NCBI GenBank assembly: GCA_016710275.1
Contig: JADJXS010000001.1
Coordinates: 2,418,001 to 2,482,000, forward strand
DNA: 64,000 bases
Source of the DNA: Phycisphaerales bacterium
GTDB taxonomy: Bacteria; Planctomycetota; Phycisphaerae; UBA1845; Fen-1342
Reading direction: 5' to 3'
The notes below the pieces were generated by a model, which saw only the letters and a program-made list of their open reading frames with translations, did not search any database and was not told where the DNA came from. This document shows, in pieces, positions 1 to 9,155 of the stretch. Within the stretch, counting starts at the first letter, position 1. Every line of letters begins with the position of its first letter. The position numbers were made by a program, and so were the translations under genes.

Positions 1-213
1 ATCGGCTTTTCCGCGGCCGACGGGCGGCTGACCGATCTCTTCATCCTGATCTGCTCGCACGATGATCGATCCCATCTGCACGCGCTGGCGCGGGTGTCGC
101 TCACCTTTTCGCCCGAGCTTTGCGCCGCGCTGCGGTCCGCTGCAACCGCGGATGAGGCGCTGCAACTGATCGCCGACGCCGAACTGCGCATGCTTCGCGA
201 GCGGCGGCCGTAG
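1..213 (+). CDS. PTS EIIA (PtsN-like) domain protein, C-terminal part
   Basis: The reading frame is open from the first base and ends at TAG, giving 70 residues of a protein that starts outside the window. The segment reads as the end of a PTS fructose/nitrogen type EIIA domain: a hydrophobic strand (LFILICS), then H-LHALARVSLTF and a helical tail (ALRSAATADEALQLI), which matches the usual order of strand, 'HL..La.la' helix and last helix. The phosphorylated histidine lies upstream and is not visible, so a catalytic versus regulatory role cannot be judged. The gene is upstream of pyrC on the same strand with about 150 bases between. Confidence 0.7.
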   Translation: MGFSAADGRLTDLFILICSHDDRSHLHALARVSLTFSPELCAALRSAATADEALQLIADAELRMLRERRP

Positions 214-365
214 ACGTTGTCGAGTTGCGCGAGGGCGGCCGCGGCGGATGGGGCGCTTGCAGCGTGTTGCGGCCGGGGCGTTACCCGCCGCTGACGGGGG
301 CTGTAGGATGTCGGCGGTACGCGGCGCGGGTGCGCTGGGACCTGAGTCCTCCAGAAGCGACGAGC

Positions 366-1652
366 ATGAGCCATACGCTGCTGATTCGCCGAGGGCGCGT
401 CATCGATCCCGCCTGCGCGATTGATGAAGTGACCAACGTGGCCATTCGAGACGGGCGGATTTTCGCGGTGGGGCGCTCCGCGCCGACCGATGCGCAGCAG
501 GTGATCGACGCCGACGGGCGGATTGTCGCGCCCGGGCTGATCGACATGCACGTGCATCTGCGCGAACCGGGCCACGAAGAGAAGGAGACGATCGGCAGCG
601 GGACGGCGGCGGCGGCGGCGGGGGGGTTCACCGCGGTCGCTTGCATGCCCAACACCAGCCCGCCGCTTGATTCAGACGCGCAGATCGAGTTTGTTGCACG
701 ACAGGCGGTGCGGGTGGGGCGGACGCGGGTGTACCCGATCGGCGCCATCACGAAGGGGCGCGCCGGAAAGGAGCTGGCCGAGATCGGGCTGATGATCCGC
801 GCGGGGGCGGTGGCCTTCAGCGACGACGGCGACGGCATCGCCGACGCGGGCGTCTGCCTGCGGGCGATGCAGTATGTGAGCATGTTTGACCGGCTGTTCA
901 TTCAGCATTGCGAGGACCGGGCGCTGGCCGGTCGCGGCTGCATGCACCAGGGGCTGGTTTCGACGCGACTGGGGCTGCCGGGAATTCCATCCATCGCCGA
1001 GGAGGCGATGATCCAGCGCGACGTGCTGCTGCAGCGGCAGGCGGGCGTGCGGTACCACGTCGCGCACATCTCGACCGCCGGCGCCGTGGCGATCGTGCGG
1101 CGCGCCAAGCGGGAAGGGCAGGCCGTGACCTGCGAAGTGTGCCCGCATCACCTGCTGCTGACCGACGAAGCCTGCGGCGGCTACGACACGAACTTCAAGA
1201 TGAACCCGCCGCTGCGCACCGCCGGCGACGTCGCTGCGTGCATCGAGGGCGTACGCGACGGCACAATTGACTGCCTCGTCACGGACCATGCGCCGCACGG
1301 CCGTCAGGACAAGGAGCATGAATTCCCCGATGCGCCCTTCGGAATCGTCGGGCTGGAGACGGCGTTGCCGCTGTTCGTCCGCGCGCTGATCGAATCCGGC
1401 GTGATCGGCTGGCCGCGGCTGATCGAACTGATGTCCACCGCTCCCGCGCGGCTGCTGCGCGTGGCCGGCGGATCGCTGGCGGCGGGCGAGCCGGCCGACG
1501 TGACGATTATTGATCCCGAGACGGAATGGACCATCGACCCCGGGCGATTTCTATCGCAAAGCCGTAATACGCCCTTTGCCGGATGGGTTGTGCGCGGCCG
1601 CGCCCGCACGACGATCGTCGGCGGTGAGGTGCGCTGGGCGCTCGACGGCTGA
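366..1652 (+). CDS. pyrC: Dihydroorotase (class I type), pyrimidine synthesis
   Basis: This encodes a 428-residue cytosolic dihydroorotase, which cyclises carbamoyl-aspartate to dihydroorotate in de novo pyrimidine synthesis. Metal-binding motifs are intact: DMHVHLREPG near residue 60 (His62, His64), HCED, HISTAGAV, EVCPHHLLLTDE and the late aspartate in TDHAPH (Asp307). NFKMNPPLR near residue 280 is also typical. The frame is open further upstream to 225, but the family begins at about MSHTLLIRRGRVIDP, so the ATG at 366 is chosen; no convincing Shine-Dalgarno precedes it. pyrB is not adjacent, although pyrBC pairing is common. The gene converges on the ABC ATPase. Confidence 0.93.
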   Translation: MSHTLLIRRGRVIDPACAIDEVTNVAIRDGRIFAVGRSAPTDAQQVIDADGRIVAPGLIDMHVHLREPGHEEKETIGSGTAAAAAGGFTAVACMPNTSPPLDSDAQIEFVARQAVRVGRTRVYPIGAITKGRAGKELAEIGLMIRAGAVAFSDDGDGIADAGVCLRAMQYVSMFDRLFIQHCEDRALAGRGCMHQGLVSTRLGLPGIPSIAEEAMIQRDVLLQRQAGVRYHVAHISTAGAVAIVRRAKREGQAVTCEVCPHHLLLTDEACGGYDTNFKMNPPLRTAGDVAACIEGVRDGTIDCLVTDHAPHGRQDKEHEFPDAPFGIVGLETALPLFVRALIESGVIGWPRLIELMSTAPARLLRVAGGSLAAGEPADVTIIDPETEWTIDPGRFLSQSRNTPFAGWVVRGRARTTIVGGEVRWALDG

Positions 1653-1660
1653 AAGCAGGG

Positions 1661-1680
1661 GGGCGCAACGAGGCGCCCTT
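1661..1680 (+). terminator. Short hairpin between convergent pyrC and ABC genes
   Basis: A 6-bp GGGCGC/GCGCCC stem with a 6-base loop starts nine bases after the pyrC stop and is followed by only two T residues. It sits between two convergent genes, so a termination role is plausible but weak. Confidence 0.3.
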
Positions 1681-1723
1681 CCGCGCCCAGCGCACGGCGT
1701 CTCAATGCGCTGAGTGTTGCGCT

Positions 1724-2668
1724 TCAGCGCGCGGTGACCTGCGGCGTCGGATGGTGGTCGTCAGCAACGGCGTCGGCGCCGACCAGCCGCACGAACACCT
1801 GCTGTAAGTCCGGGCGCTGCACCTCGAATCGCGAAACTCGCACGGTCTCCATCGCGGTGCGCAGGATGTCGTCGGCGCTCGACCCCTCGGGCAGATCGAA
1901 CTCGGCATGGCTGCCGGAAACAATCGCCCGGTCCGCGCCCACCCGCGCCGCCACCGCCCGCAGATCGCCCTCCCCCTCCAGCACCACCGTGCGCGCCGCG
2001 AAGCGCGAACGCACCTCCCCGGGCGTGCCCTCGGCCAGCGCCCGGCCACGGCTGATGAGCACGATGCGGTCGCAGAGGCGCTGCGCCATCTCCATCTGGT
2101 GCGTGCTGAGGATCACGGTCGCGCCGCGCTCGCGCAGCGACAGAATCAGCTCGCGCACCAACTCGACGTTGAGGGGGTCCAGTCCGCTGAACGGCTCATC
2201 GAGGATGACGAGTTCCGGCTCATGCAGCACCGCGGACAGAATCTGCACCTTCTGGGCCATGCCTTTGGAGAGTGCCTCCACCCGCTTTCGCCGCCATGCG
2301 CTCAATCCGACGCGCTCCAGCCCGGCCCGGATTCGCTCGCTGATCGCCGCCGAGGGCACCCCTTTGAGCGCGGCAAGGTACCGAAGCGTCGCATCGACAG
2401 TCATTTTTCGATAAAGCCCGCGTTCTTCCGGCAAATAGCCGATGCGGTCCTTGACCTCCAGCGCCCGGTGGCCGCCCAACAGCCGAATCTCGCCCTCATC
2501 CGGCACGAGAATGCTCATGATCATGCGGATGGTGGTGGTCTTGCCCGCGCCATTGGGACCGAGCAGCCCGTAGATGCAGCCAGCCGGAACGCGCAGACTC
2601 AGGCCTGCAACGGCCGCCACGCTGCCGTAGCGCTTGCCCACGTTTGTGAGGATGACGGCGTCCGACAT
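1724..2668 (-). CDS. ABC transporter ATP-binding protein, NatA/CcmA type
   Basis: A 314-residue ATPase of the ABC-2 exporter class. Walker A is GPNGAGKT (37-44), the signature is LSKGM (133-137) and Walker B is LVILDEPFSGLDP (153-165), followed by the H-loop in STHQMEMAQRLCDRI. After about residue 215 there is an extra C-terminal domain resembling DUF4162, which is typical of NatA-like subunits. The ATG at 2668 has GGGAGAG seven bases upstream and is preferred to an upstream extension to 2701. The partner ABC-2 permease is not adjacent: the next gene is divergent and the downstream one is convergent. Substrate unknown. Confidence 0.85.
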   Translation of the reverse strand: MSDAVILTNVGKRYGSVAAVAGLSLRVPAGCIYGLLGPNGAGKTTTIRMIMSILVPDEGEIRLLGGHRALEVKDRIGYLPEERGLYRKMTVDATLRYLAALKGVPSAAISERIRAGLERVGLSAWRRKRVEALSKGMAQKVQILSAVLHEPELVILDEPFSGLDPLNVELVRELILSLRERGATVILSTHQMEMAQRLCDRIVLISRGRALAEGTPGEVRSRFAARTVVLEGEGDLRAVAARVGADRAIVSGSHAEFDLPEGSSADDILRTAMETVRVSRFEVQRPDLQQVFVRLVGADAVADDHHPTPQVTAR

Positions 2669-2737
2669 TCGGCTCTCCCGGACAGGGATTGCGAATCCCA
2701 ACCGCGGCGGGTGCTTTGGTCAATCGCCCGGCGCGCC

Positions 2738-2743
2738 TATAAT
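2738..2743 (+). promoter_or_regulatory. TATAAT -10 box very close to the 2752 start codon
   Basis: A perfect TATAAT lies in otherwise GC-rich sequence, with TTGGTC 16 bases upstream as a weak -35. Only eight bases separate the box from the ATG at 2752, so transcription should begin at or next to the start codon, implying a leaderless mRNA. Confidence 0.55.
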
Positions 2744-2751
2744 CCGCGGCC

Positions 2752-3744
2752 ATGAGATTCCGGTCGAACCTCTCCATCCTGGCGGCGCTCACACTCGCGT
2801 TTGGCTCTGCCGCGGCGCTGGCGCAGTCGCAGCAGTATCGCGAACAGGAAGTCCTCGATCCTGCCACCGGAACGTGGGGGGAACTGGCCGAGCCACCGCC
2901 CGATCCCCCGACCGATGAGCTGGGCCGTGCCCGGGCCATGCTGGCCGATGGCAATTGGCGCGGCGCGCAACGGCTGTTGCGCAAGTGGGTGGAGGGCAAC
3001 GGCGACCACGATCGCTACCTCGAGGGCGTCTTCCTGCTGGGCGAGAGCTTCTTCGAGCGCGGCTGGTACTGGGAAGCGTACGAGCAGTACGAAATCGTGG
3101 CGGAGCAGGGCAGCGGCGAATTGTTCCAGCTTGCACTGCGCCGCGAGACGGACGTAGCGCGGGCCTTCCTCGCCGGCAAGAAGCGCCGCGTGCTGCGTAT
3201 TTTCTGGATCGTCGCCTATGACGACGGAATCAAAATCCTCGACCGCGTCTGGGAACGGACGCCGGGCACCCGCCTCGGTGAAGTCGCGCTCAAGCTGAAA
3301 GCGGACTATTTCTTCAACACCGGCGAACTGCAGTCGGCGCAGGATGAATACGTCAATCTCGCTCGGGAGTATCCGGCCGGCCGGTTCACCCGGGCCGCTG
3401 CGCTGCGGGCGGCGGAGGCCGCGGCCGCCGCGTTCCCGGGCATTGCCCATGATGAGCGCCCGCTGCTCAACGCCCAGGAGCGCTACCAGGAAGTGCTGCG
3501 CATTTATCCCGAATACGCGCAACAGCAGCGCGTCGAGGAGCGGCTGAGCGGCATTCGCTCCCAGCGAGCCGAAAAAGATCTGTATGTCGCGAAGTGGTAC
3601 GAACGCACCGGGCGTCGCGGGGCGGCGGAGTTCTACTACCGGCAGATTCTGGCCGACTGGCCGGAGACGCTGGCGGCCGCGGAGGCCCAGTCGCGTTTGC
3701 GCGGATTGGGATTCGAGGCCGTCGAGGCAGGGGGGGCACCATGA
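2752..3744 (+). CDS. BamD/YfiO-like TPR outer-membrane assembly protein
   Basis: A 330-residue exported protein. The N-terminus is a signal peptide ending near residue 24 (AAALAQ), without an obvious lipobox cysteine. The rest is helical with tetratricopeptide character: pairs such as ARAMLADGNWRGAQRLL, GESFFERGWYWEAYEQYE and DYFFNTGELQSAQDEYVN repeat the YfiO/BamD pattern, and ERYQEVLRIYPEY and FYYRQILADWP lie near the end. BamD feeds outer-membrane proteins to BamA, but lack of a lipobox means the exact role is inferred. The stop overlaps the next start (ATGA), so it is coupled to the LptE-like lipoprotein. A TATAAT box sits eight bases before the ATG. Confidence 0.75.
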   Translation: MRFRSNLSILAALTLAFGSAAALAQSQQYREQEVLDPATGTWGELAEPPPDPPTDELGRARAMLADGNWRGAQRLLRKWVEGNGDHDRYLEGVFLLGESFFERGWYWEAYEQYEIVAEQGSGELFQLALRRETDVARAFLAGKKRRVLRIFWIVAYDDGIKILDRVWERTPGTRLGEVALKLKADYFFNTGELQSAQDEYVNLAREYPAGRFTRAAALRAAEAAAAAFPGIAHDERPLLNAQERYQEVLRIYPEYAQQQRVEERLSGIRSQRAEKDLYVAKWYERTGRRGAAEFYYRQILADWPETLAAAEAQSRLRGLGFEAVEAGGAP

Positions 3745-4259
3745 TTTCATCACTTTCACCCCGGCGAATCTTCTCGATCTGTTCGGTGATGGTGCTGGGC
3801 GCGCTGCTGAGCGGCTGCGGCTATACCATCGGCGGGCCCTATCGCGGGGACGCGCGCAGCGTGTGCGTGGAGATGTTCACGTCGAAGGAGTTTCGGCGGG
3901 ACATCGAATTTGAGCTGACGGAGGCGGTCAAGAAGCGCGTATCGCTGGATACGCCCTACCGGCTGGCCTCGCGCTCCTCAGCGGATACGATTCTCAAGGG
4001 CGAGGTGCTTGAGCAGAACGTCGCCGCATATGCACCGGACCGCCTGTCGCGGCTGGCCCGCGAAAAGACGGTGACGCTGGCCGTGCGGATCGAATGGAAG
4101 CACCTGCGAACCGGACAGGTGCTGGTGGACCGGCCGGTCCTGCTCCAGGCGGCGGATTACCTGCCGGCCGCGGGAGAGCCCGAGAATTTCGCCCGGGAAA
4201 AGGCAATTGACCGGTTGGCGGCCAGAATTGTCCAGCAAATGTACGATGAAGAGTGGTAG
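3741..4259 (+). CDS. LptE-like outer-membrane lipoprotein
   Basis: A 172-residue lipoprotein with lipobox LLSGC (Cys26) followed by GYTIGGPYRGDARSVCVEMF. LptE proteins start their mature part with 'CGY.l' and a short sequence of this type; the later pattern 'REFRRDIEFELTEAVKKRV', a strand-rich centre and a C-terminal helix (EKAIDRLAARIVQQMY) also fit. LptE plugs LptD and helps insert LPS in the outer membrane. The ATG overlaps the stop of the BamD-like gene by four bases (ATGA), so the two are translationally coupled and form an envelope-assembly pair. Family assignment is by pattern and position. Confidence 0.75.
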   Translation: MISSLSPRRIFSICSVMVLGALLSGCGYTIGGPYRGDARSVCVEMFTSKEFRRDIEFELTEAVKKRVSLDTPYRLASRSSADTILKGEVLEQNVAAYAPDRLSRLAREKTVTLAVRIEWKHLRTGQVLVDRPVLLQAADYLPAAGEPENFAREKAIDRLAARIVQQMYDEEW

Positions 4260-4341
4260 ACCGCGGGCTTTGGCCGGCCGCGGCGTCGCCGGGGTCGGAT
4301 GCTGCGGCGAGTGAGTGCGGGCCACAGAAGCGGAATTGAGA

Positions 4342-6366
4342 ATGCCTGACGACGAAAACCAGTCCTCTCCGCAGCGACCGGGCGGCCCGCGACCCCCACC
4401 GCGCATGACGCGCGGCGCGTTCAGTTGGATCATCATCGTCGGCCTGGCGGCGCTGCTGCTGGTGCTGCTGAATCGCGGGATGAACCAGCCGTTCGACCTG
4501 ACGATCACCGCCTTCTGGCGCGAGGTCGAGAACGGCAACGTCAAGAACGTCACGCTGCGCGACAACGTCATCAGCGGCGTCTTTGAGAACGTGCCGCCCT
4601 ATGTCCCCGGGCCGCGCAAGGAATTCGAGGTCAAGTACCTCGTCACCTCGCAGAACATCGAGGCCCTCACGGAGCGGATCAAGTCGCTCAGCCGCGGCGA
4701 AGTGACCGTCCGTTACGAGCCGGTCAACAACCTGTTCTACAACCTGATGCTCACGCTGATCCCGTGGCTGCTGATTCTGGCGGTGCTGTGGTTCGTCGTG
4801 TTCCGGCAGTTGCGCCAGTCCGGCGGCGGGGCGGGCATGCTCGGCAATTTCGGGCGCAGCCGCCATCGCATCACCACCAAGGAGCACACCAACGTCACCT
4901 TCGCCGACGTGGCCGGCATCGAGGAGCCGAAGGAGGAGGTGTACGAGATCGTCGAATTCCTGAAGAACCCCAAGCGCTTCCAGCGCCTCGGCGGGCGGAT
5001 TCCGCGCGGCGTGCTGCTGGTCGGCGAGCCGGGCTGCGGAAAGACGCTGCTGGCCAAGGCCATCGCCGGTGAGGCGGAGGTGCCTTTCTTCTCGATCAGC
5101 GGGTCCGATTTCGTCGAGATGTTCGTCGGCGTCGGTGCGTCGCGCGTGCGCGACCTCTTCCGCCAGGCGAAGGAAAATTCGCCCTGCATCATCTTCCTGG
5201 ATGAGATCGACGCGGTCGGACGGCGGCGCGGCGTCGGCTACAACGGCGGCGGACACGACGAACGCGAACAGACGCTCAACGCGATCCTGGTCGAGATGGA
5301 CGGTTTCGAGAGTAATGACCAGGTAATCGTCATCGCCGCCACCAATCGGTCCGACGTACTGGATCCGGCGCTGGTGCGGCCCGGTCGCTTCGACCGACAG
5401 GTGTTCGTGCCGCTGCCGGATGTGAAGGGGCGCTTCGAAATCCTCAAGGTGCACGCCCGCAAGATCAAGATCGCCCCGCCGCTCGATCCGAAGCTCCAGC
5501 GCATTGCGCGCGCGACGCCGATGTTCAGCGGCGCGGACCTTGCGGCCGTCATCAACGAGTCGGCGCTGCTCGCGACGCTGGCGGGCAAGGACGCAGTCGA
5601 ACTGGACGATCTGGAGGAAGCGCGGGACAAGGTGAAGTGGGGCCGCGCCAAGCGCAGTCGCATCGTCGAGGAGAAGGAGCGCCTGCTGGTCGCCTATCAC
5701 GAGGCCGGCCACGCGCTGGTGCAGTCGATCCTCAAGGACGCAGATCCTGTTCACAAGGTCAGCATCATCCCGCGCGGCCCTTACGGCGGCGCGACCTTCT
5801 CCCTGCCGGAGAAGGACCGCACGGCCTACTACCGGTCCTATCTGCTGGCCACGCTGCGCGTGCTGTGTGCCGGGCGGTTGGCGGAGGAGCTGGTCGGGCA
5901 GGACGTGAACAGCGGCGCCTCGGGCGACATCCGCCAGGCGACCGCCATGGCGCGGATGATGGTCACTGAGTGGGGCATGAGCGACTCGCTCGGCTTCGTC
6001 TATCACGGGGACGAAACGCTCTCGCGCCGCGCGGTGGACATCGGGCTGACGCGCGAGTTTTCCGAAAAGACCTCGGAGCTGATCGACGTCGAGGTGAAGA
6101 AGCTGATCGACGCCGCCTATGAGGATGCGCGGCGCGTGCTGAGCGAACACCGCGACGCGCTCGAGGCCATCGCCCGGGCGCTGCTGAAATATGAGACGAT
6201 CGACGGGGATGAGGTTCGCAGGCTGATGGCCGGCGAGACGATCGATCGCCCCTCCGTCTCCGACCTGATCGCCGCGGAACAGAACCGTCGGTCCGGAACG
6301 CCGGTGGCACGCCCGGTGCAGCGGCCTCCGGACGAAACGGCCGGCCCGGTCCCCAGTCCGGCCTGA
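4342..6366 (+). CDS. ftsH: ATP-dependent zinc metalloprotease FtsH
   Basis: A 674-residue membrane AAA+ protease that degrades unassembled and damaged membrane proteins. TM1 is at about 25-44 and TM2 near 131-153. Walker A GEPGCGKT starts at residue 228, followed by the pore motif [15 protein letters not shown], Walker [12 protein letters not shown], the second region of homology ending RPGRFDRQV, the zinc site HEAGH (His453, His457) and the third ligand region [11 protein letters not shown]. The ATG at 4342 gives the normal short cytosolic start; a GTG at 4315 is in frame but less likely. It follows the LptE-like gene after 82 bases. The C-terminal tail (about residue 610 on) is proline-rich and not conserved. 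Confidence 0.96.
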   Translation: MPDDENQSSPQRPGGPRPPPRMTRGAFSWIIIVGLAALLLVLLNRGMNQPFDLTITAFWREVENGNVKNVTLRDNVISGVFENVPPYVPGPRKEFEVKYLVTSQNIEALTERIKSLSRGEVTVRYEPVNNLFYNLMLTLIPWLLILAVLWFVVFRQLRQSGGGAGMLGNFGRSRHRITTKEHTNVTFADVAGIEEPKEEVYEIVEFLKNPKRFQRLGGRIPRGVLLVGEPGCGKTLLAKAIAGEAEVPFFSISGSDFVEMFVGVGASRVRDLFRQAKENSPCIIFLDEIDAVGRRRGVGYNGGGHDEREQTLNAILVEMDGFESNDQVIVIAATNRSDVLDPALVRPGRFDRQVFVPLPDVKGRFEILKVHARKIKIAPPLDPKLQRIARATPMFSGADLAAVINESALLATLAGKDAVELDDLEEARDKVKWGRAKRSRIVEEKERLLVAYHEAGHALVQSILKDADPVHKVSIIPRGPYGGATFSLPEKDRTAYYRSYLLATLRVLCAGRLAEELVGQDVNSGASGDIRQATAMARMMVTEWGMSDSLGFVYHGDETLSRRAVDIGLTREFSEKTSELIDVEVKKLIDAAYEDARRVLSEHRDALEAIARALLKYETIDGDEVRRLMAGETIDRPSVSDLIAAEQNRRSGTPVARPVQRPPDETAGPVPSPA

Positions 6367-6385
6367 CGAAGCGGCCGTCGTTGCA

Positions 6386-7507
6386 TCAGTTCCCGCTTGC
6401 GGCGTCGCGAATGACCCGCGCGACCTGCTGCCCGCGGGCTTCCGCTTCGCTCCGGTTCGCGCCCCAGGCCGTGACGTGTCCGAGTTTCCTGCCCGCACGG
6501 GCGGATTTTCCGTACAGGTGAACGTGGGCGCCGGGGATCGCGAGCAGCGCCGGCAGCGACGGTGTGACCCCGATCAGATTGAACATCCGCGAGTGGCCCT
6601 GCGCGGCGCAGTCCCCCAGCGGCAGACCGAGGATTGCGCGCAGGTGGCTTTCAAACTGGCTGGCCGCGGCGCCTTCGATCGTCCAGTGGCCCGAATTGTG
6701 CACGCGCGGCGCGATTTCATTGGCCAGCAGCTCGCCGCCGCGCTCGAACCACTCGATCGTCAGCACGCCGACGTAGTTCAGTCGGTCCAGAACGCGCGAC
6801 GCGTATTCCTGCGATTGCAGCTGCAGCGCGTCTGAAGTCTCGGCCGGTGCAATCGACTCACGCAGAATGCCCCGCTCGTGGCGATTTTCGATCAGCGGAT
6901 AGAAGGCGGTGCGACCATCGCGCCCGCGCACCGCAATCGTGGACAGCTCGCGCTCGAAGTCGATTCGCGACTCGCAGATCAGTCCGGGACATCCGGGCGC
7001 CGGCGGCATCGACGACAGCATCGCCCAGGCCGACTCCGCGTCCTGGGCAGCGGTTACCTCGGCCTGCCCTTTGCCGTCATACCCGCCGCTGCGCGTCTTG
7101 AGGATCTGCGCCGTGCGGGCCGCGCGGTCGGCCAGCTCCTGCGCGGAGCGAACGACCGAGAAATCGGGGGTCGGGATGCCGAGCGACTGAAACAGCGTCT
7201 TTTCGGCCAGCCGGTCCTGTGAGACGGCCAGTGCCCGCGGCGGAGGCATCACGGTCAGCCCGGCCTGTTCCAGTGCTTCCACGGTTGCGACCGGGATATT
7301 CTCAAATTCGTAAGTGACGACATCCACGCCGCGCAGGAATTCGACGATTTCCGCTGTGCGGTCGAACGGTCCGCGGCGATACTCGGCGACGTGCTGCGCG
7401 GGGGACTCGGCCGGCGTGTCATACAACCGCATCCGCACGCCCAGCGGGTAGCCCGCCAGCGCGAGCATCCGCCCCAACTGACCGCCGCCGAGAACGCCGA
7501 CCTGCAT
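6386..7507 (-). CDS. purK: N5-carboxyaminoimidazole ribonucleotide synthase
   Basis: A 373-residue ATP-grasp enzyme that carboxylates AIR to N5-CAIR in purine synthesis. The start is the classic QVGVLGGGQLGRMLA; later motifs include ILKTRSGGYDGKGQ (ATP-grasp lysine and glycine loop), YPLIENRHERGILRESIAPA, YVGVLTIEWF and EIAPRVHNSGHWTIE. The ATG at 7507 is chosen because it begins exactly at the family start and has GGAG eleven bases upstream; a GTG four codons earlier has no room for a ribosome site. It follows purE after a 46-base gap, in the order purE-purK, whereas E. coli also keeps purE first. Confidence 0.95.
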   Translation of the reverse strand: MQVGVLGGGQLGRMLALAGYPLGVRMRLYDTPAESPAQHVAEYRRGPFDRTAEIVEFLRGVDVVTYEFENIPVATVEALEQAGLTVMPPPRALAVSQDRLAEKTLFQSLGIPTPDFSVVRSAQELADRAARTAQILKTRSGGYDGKGQAEVTAAQDAESAWAMLSSMPPAPGCPGLICESRIDFERELSTIAVRGRDGRTAFYPLIENRHERGILRESIAPAETSDALQLQSQEYASRVLDRLNYVGVLTIEWFERGGELLANEIAPRVHNSGHWTIEGAAASQFESHLRAILGLPLGDCAAQGHSRMFNLIGVTPSLPALLAIPGAHVHLYGKSARAGRKLGHVTAWGANRSEAEARGQQVARVIRDAASGN

Positions 7508-7553
7508 GCGCGGAATCACTCCGGATCGATGGGGGGGTGCGGGTTGCGGCTGT

Positions 7554-8048
7554 TCACGGATTCGCCCGCGGATCGGGCGCGGCGAGCACGTCGTTCGTCT
7601 GTTTTGCGCGGAAATCAGCCAACCGCCGGCGCAGATCGGGACGGCTGTTGGCCAGGATGGCGACCGCCAACAGCGCCGCGTTGATCGCGCCGGCGCGCCC
7701 GATCGCGAGTGTGCCGACCGGCACCCCGGCCGGCATCTGCACGATCGAGAGCAGCGAATCCACGCCGGCCAGCACCCGCGACTCGATCGGCACGCCCAGT
7801 ACCGGAAGCGCCGTCTTGGCCGCCGCCATGCCGGGAAGATGCGCTGCGCCGCCCGCCCCGGCGATGATCACCTCGATTCCGCGATCCGCGGCGCCGGCTG
7901 CATAATCAAAAAGCAGGTCGGGGGTGCGGTGGGCGGAAACGACCCGCACTTCGTGCGGCACGCCGAATTCCGTGAGGATGCGTGCGGATTCGGAAAGGGT
8001 GTCCCAATCCGATTTCGATCCCATGATCACGCCGACCAGCACGCTCAT
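7554..8048 (-). CDS. purE: N5-CAIR mutase
   Basis: A 164-residue class I PurE that rearranges N5-CAIR to CAIR; it forms octamers in known members. Visible motifs are [12 protein letters not shown] (substrate phosphate loop), [19 protein letters not shown] and GVPIES. Length matches the family. The ATG at 8048 begins at the family start, with GGAG 12 bases upstream; a longer frame up to 8087 is rejected. A TATACT box on the minus strand at 8080-8075 suggests its own promoter. Presence of purK downstream fits the two-step bacterial route. Confidence 0.95.
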   Translation of the reverse strand: MSVLVGVIMGSKSDWDTLSESARILTEFGVPHEVRVVSAHRTPDLLFDYAAGAADRGIEVIIAGAGGAAHLPGMAAAKTALPVLGVPIESRVLAGVDSLLSIVQMPAGVPVGTLAIGRAGAINAALLAVAILANSRPDLRRRLADFRAKQTNDVLAAPDPRANP

Positions 8049-8074
8049 CGCCGGTTTACTCCGCTCGCGCGTGG

Positions 8075-8080
8075 AGTATA
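8075..8080 (-). promoter_or_regulatory. TATACT -10 box for purE-purK
   Basis: On the minus strand the sequence reads TATACT 26 bases before the purE ATG, giving a predicted 5' leader of about 20 bases. No good -35 hexamer is visible at 16-18 bases. Confidence 0.45.
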
Positions 8081-8126
8081 CGGCCACAGCCCGGCTGCGG
8101 GGCGCCGTTCGGCGAGCAGCGCCGCC

Positions 8127-8444
8127 TCATCGCGTCGAGAGCTTCAGCCCGATGGTTCCCGCGACAATCAGCAGGATGCTTCCGACGCGGGCCAGCGCCC
8201 GCGGCTCATCGAACAGCACGATCCCGAGAATCGCCGTGCCCACCGCTCCGGCGCCGGTCCAGACGGCATAGGCGGTTCCGATCGGCAGATCGCGCGCCGC
8301 CAGCGCGAGAAAGTAGAAGCTCGCCAGCATGGCCAGCACGGTCGGGATGGTCGGGCCGATGCGCGTCAGGCCGTGCGTGTACTTCAGGCCGATGGCCCAG
8401 CCGATTTCGAAAATCGCCGCCAGCGCAAGCCAGGTCCAGGGCAT
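8127..8444 (-). CDS. SMR-family exporter, SugE/Gdx subtype
   Basis: A 105-residue protein with four predicted membrane helices. The sequence closely follows the SugE/Gdx guanidinium-exporter pattern rather than EmrE: WLALAAIFEIGWAIGLKYTHG with the key membrane glutamate, then LPIGTAYAVWTGAGAVGTAI and VGSILLIVAGTIGLKL. The start at 8444 (MPWTW) matches the family and has GGGAG five bases upstream. Known Gdx members export guanidinium as homodimers; that substrate is inferred here. No guanidine riboswitch is recognisable in the leader. Confidence 0.88.
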   Translation of the reverse strand: MPWTWLALAAIFEIGWAIGLKYTHGLTRIGPTIPTVLAMLASFYFLALAARDLPIGTAYAVWTGAGAVGTAILGIVLFDEPRALARVGSILLIVAGTIGLKLSTR

Positions 8445-8591
8445 GTTCGCTCCCGCGTCACGGCGATACGAGAGACGCGCCGCGAGCCAGAGCATACTCC
8501 CATTGCACTGGTTCGCGAACGGCCGCCGCGGCGGAGCGATGGCGCAGCGACACAATGACGCCGCAGCGACGGACACGACGCGTCGATCGGA

Positions 8592-9074
8592 TCAGGCAAT
8601 CACGATCCGCGCTCGCGGGGCGGGGCCGACCGGGAGGGCGTGCCTGGGCAGCTCGCGCGACAGAACGGCCGCGAGTTTCTCCGGATCGTCCGTGCCGATC
8701 CGGAACGTCTGGCCGTTATCGAGCAGCAGTTCCACCGCCCGCAGCCCGGAGACGTTCCACAACCAGCCCCACGGCGTCAGGCGGATGCCCCAGCCGTAGT
8801 ACCACGGCGTGACCACGCTGCGCGCGCTGCGAACGCGGGCAAGCGGAATCGTGCGGCGGATCAGGCCGGGACCAAAGTGCACACGCAGTGCGCCGTCGCG
8901 AATGACCACCGTGAGCGTGGAGAACAGCACCGCGCATGCGGCGAGCAGCGCTGCCACGCCGATCGCAATGACATGCGGGGCGAACGCATAGGCGCCGGCG
9001 ACAGCCGCCAATCCCCCGAGGCAGGAGAGCAGCGTGACCCAGCCGATTTGCGTGTGTTCGTAGTGGGGGCTCAT
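8592..9074 (-). CDS. Membrane protein with PH-like domain
   Basis: A 160-residue protein with two adjacent N-terminal membrane helices (about 10-30 and 33-55), followed by a soluble strand-rich part: VVIRDGALRVHFGPGLIRRTIPL, GWGIRLTPWGWLWN and QTFRIGTDDPEKLAAVL. This layout resembles small bacterial PH-domain (bPH) membrane proteins, though I cannot name the subfamily. The ATG at 9074 has a strong AAGGAG six bases upstream. It is the third gene of a minus-strand operon after the SPFH and ribbon-helix-helix genes (81-base gap), which suggests a membrane-organisation role. Confidence 0.65.
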   Translation of the reverse strand: MSPHYEHTQIGWVTLLSCLGGLAAVAGAYAFAPHVIAIGVAALLAACAVLFSTLTVVIRDGALRVHFGPGLIRRTIPLARVRSARSVVTPWYYGWGIRLTPWGWLWNVSGLRAVELLLDNGQTFRIGTDDPEKLAAVLSRELPRHALPVGPAPRARIVIA

Positions 9075-9155
9075 GGCATTCTCCTTCTTTTTGGCTCGAT
9101 TCCGTGATCGGACTGCGCGGGCTGTTCGCACCTGCCGGCGGCCGCGCGTGTTGAG

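Noticed and set aside
3994..6498. An 834-codon open frame antisense to ftsH
   Set aside because: It is a by-product of high GC in the real gene; its translation has no family pattern and ftsH is unmistakable on the other strand.
8445..8591. Possible guanidine (mini-ykkC) riboswitch before the sugE-like gene
   Set aside because: The two ACGR-loop hairpins expected for that class are not found in this leader.
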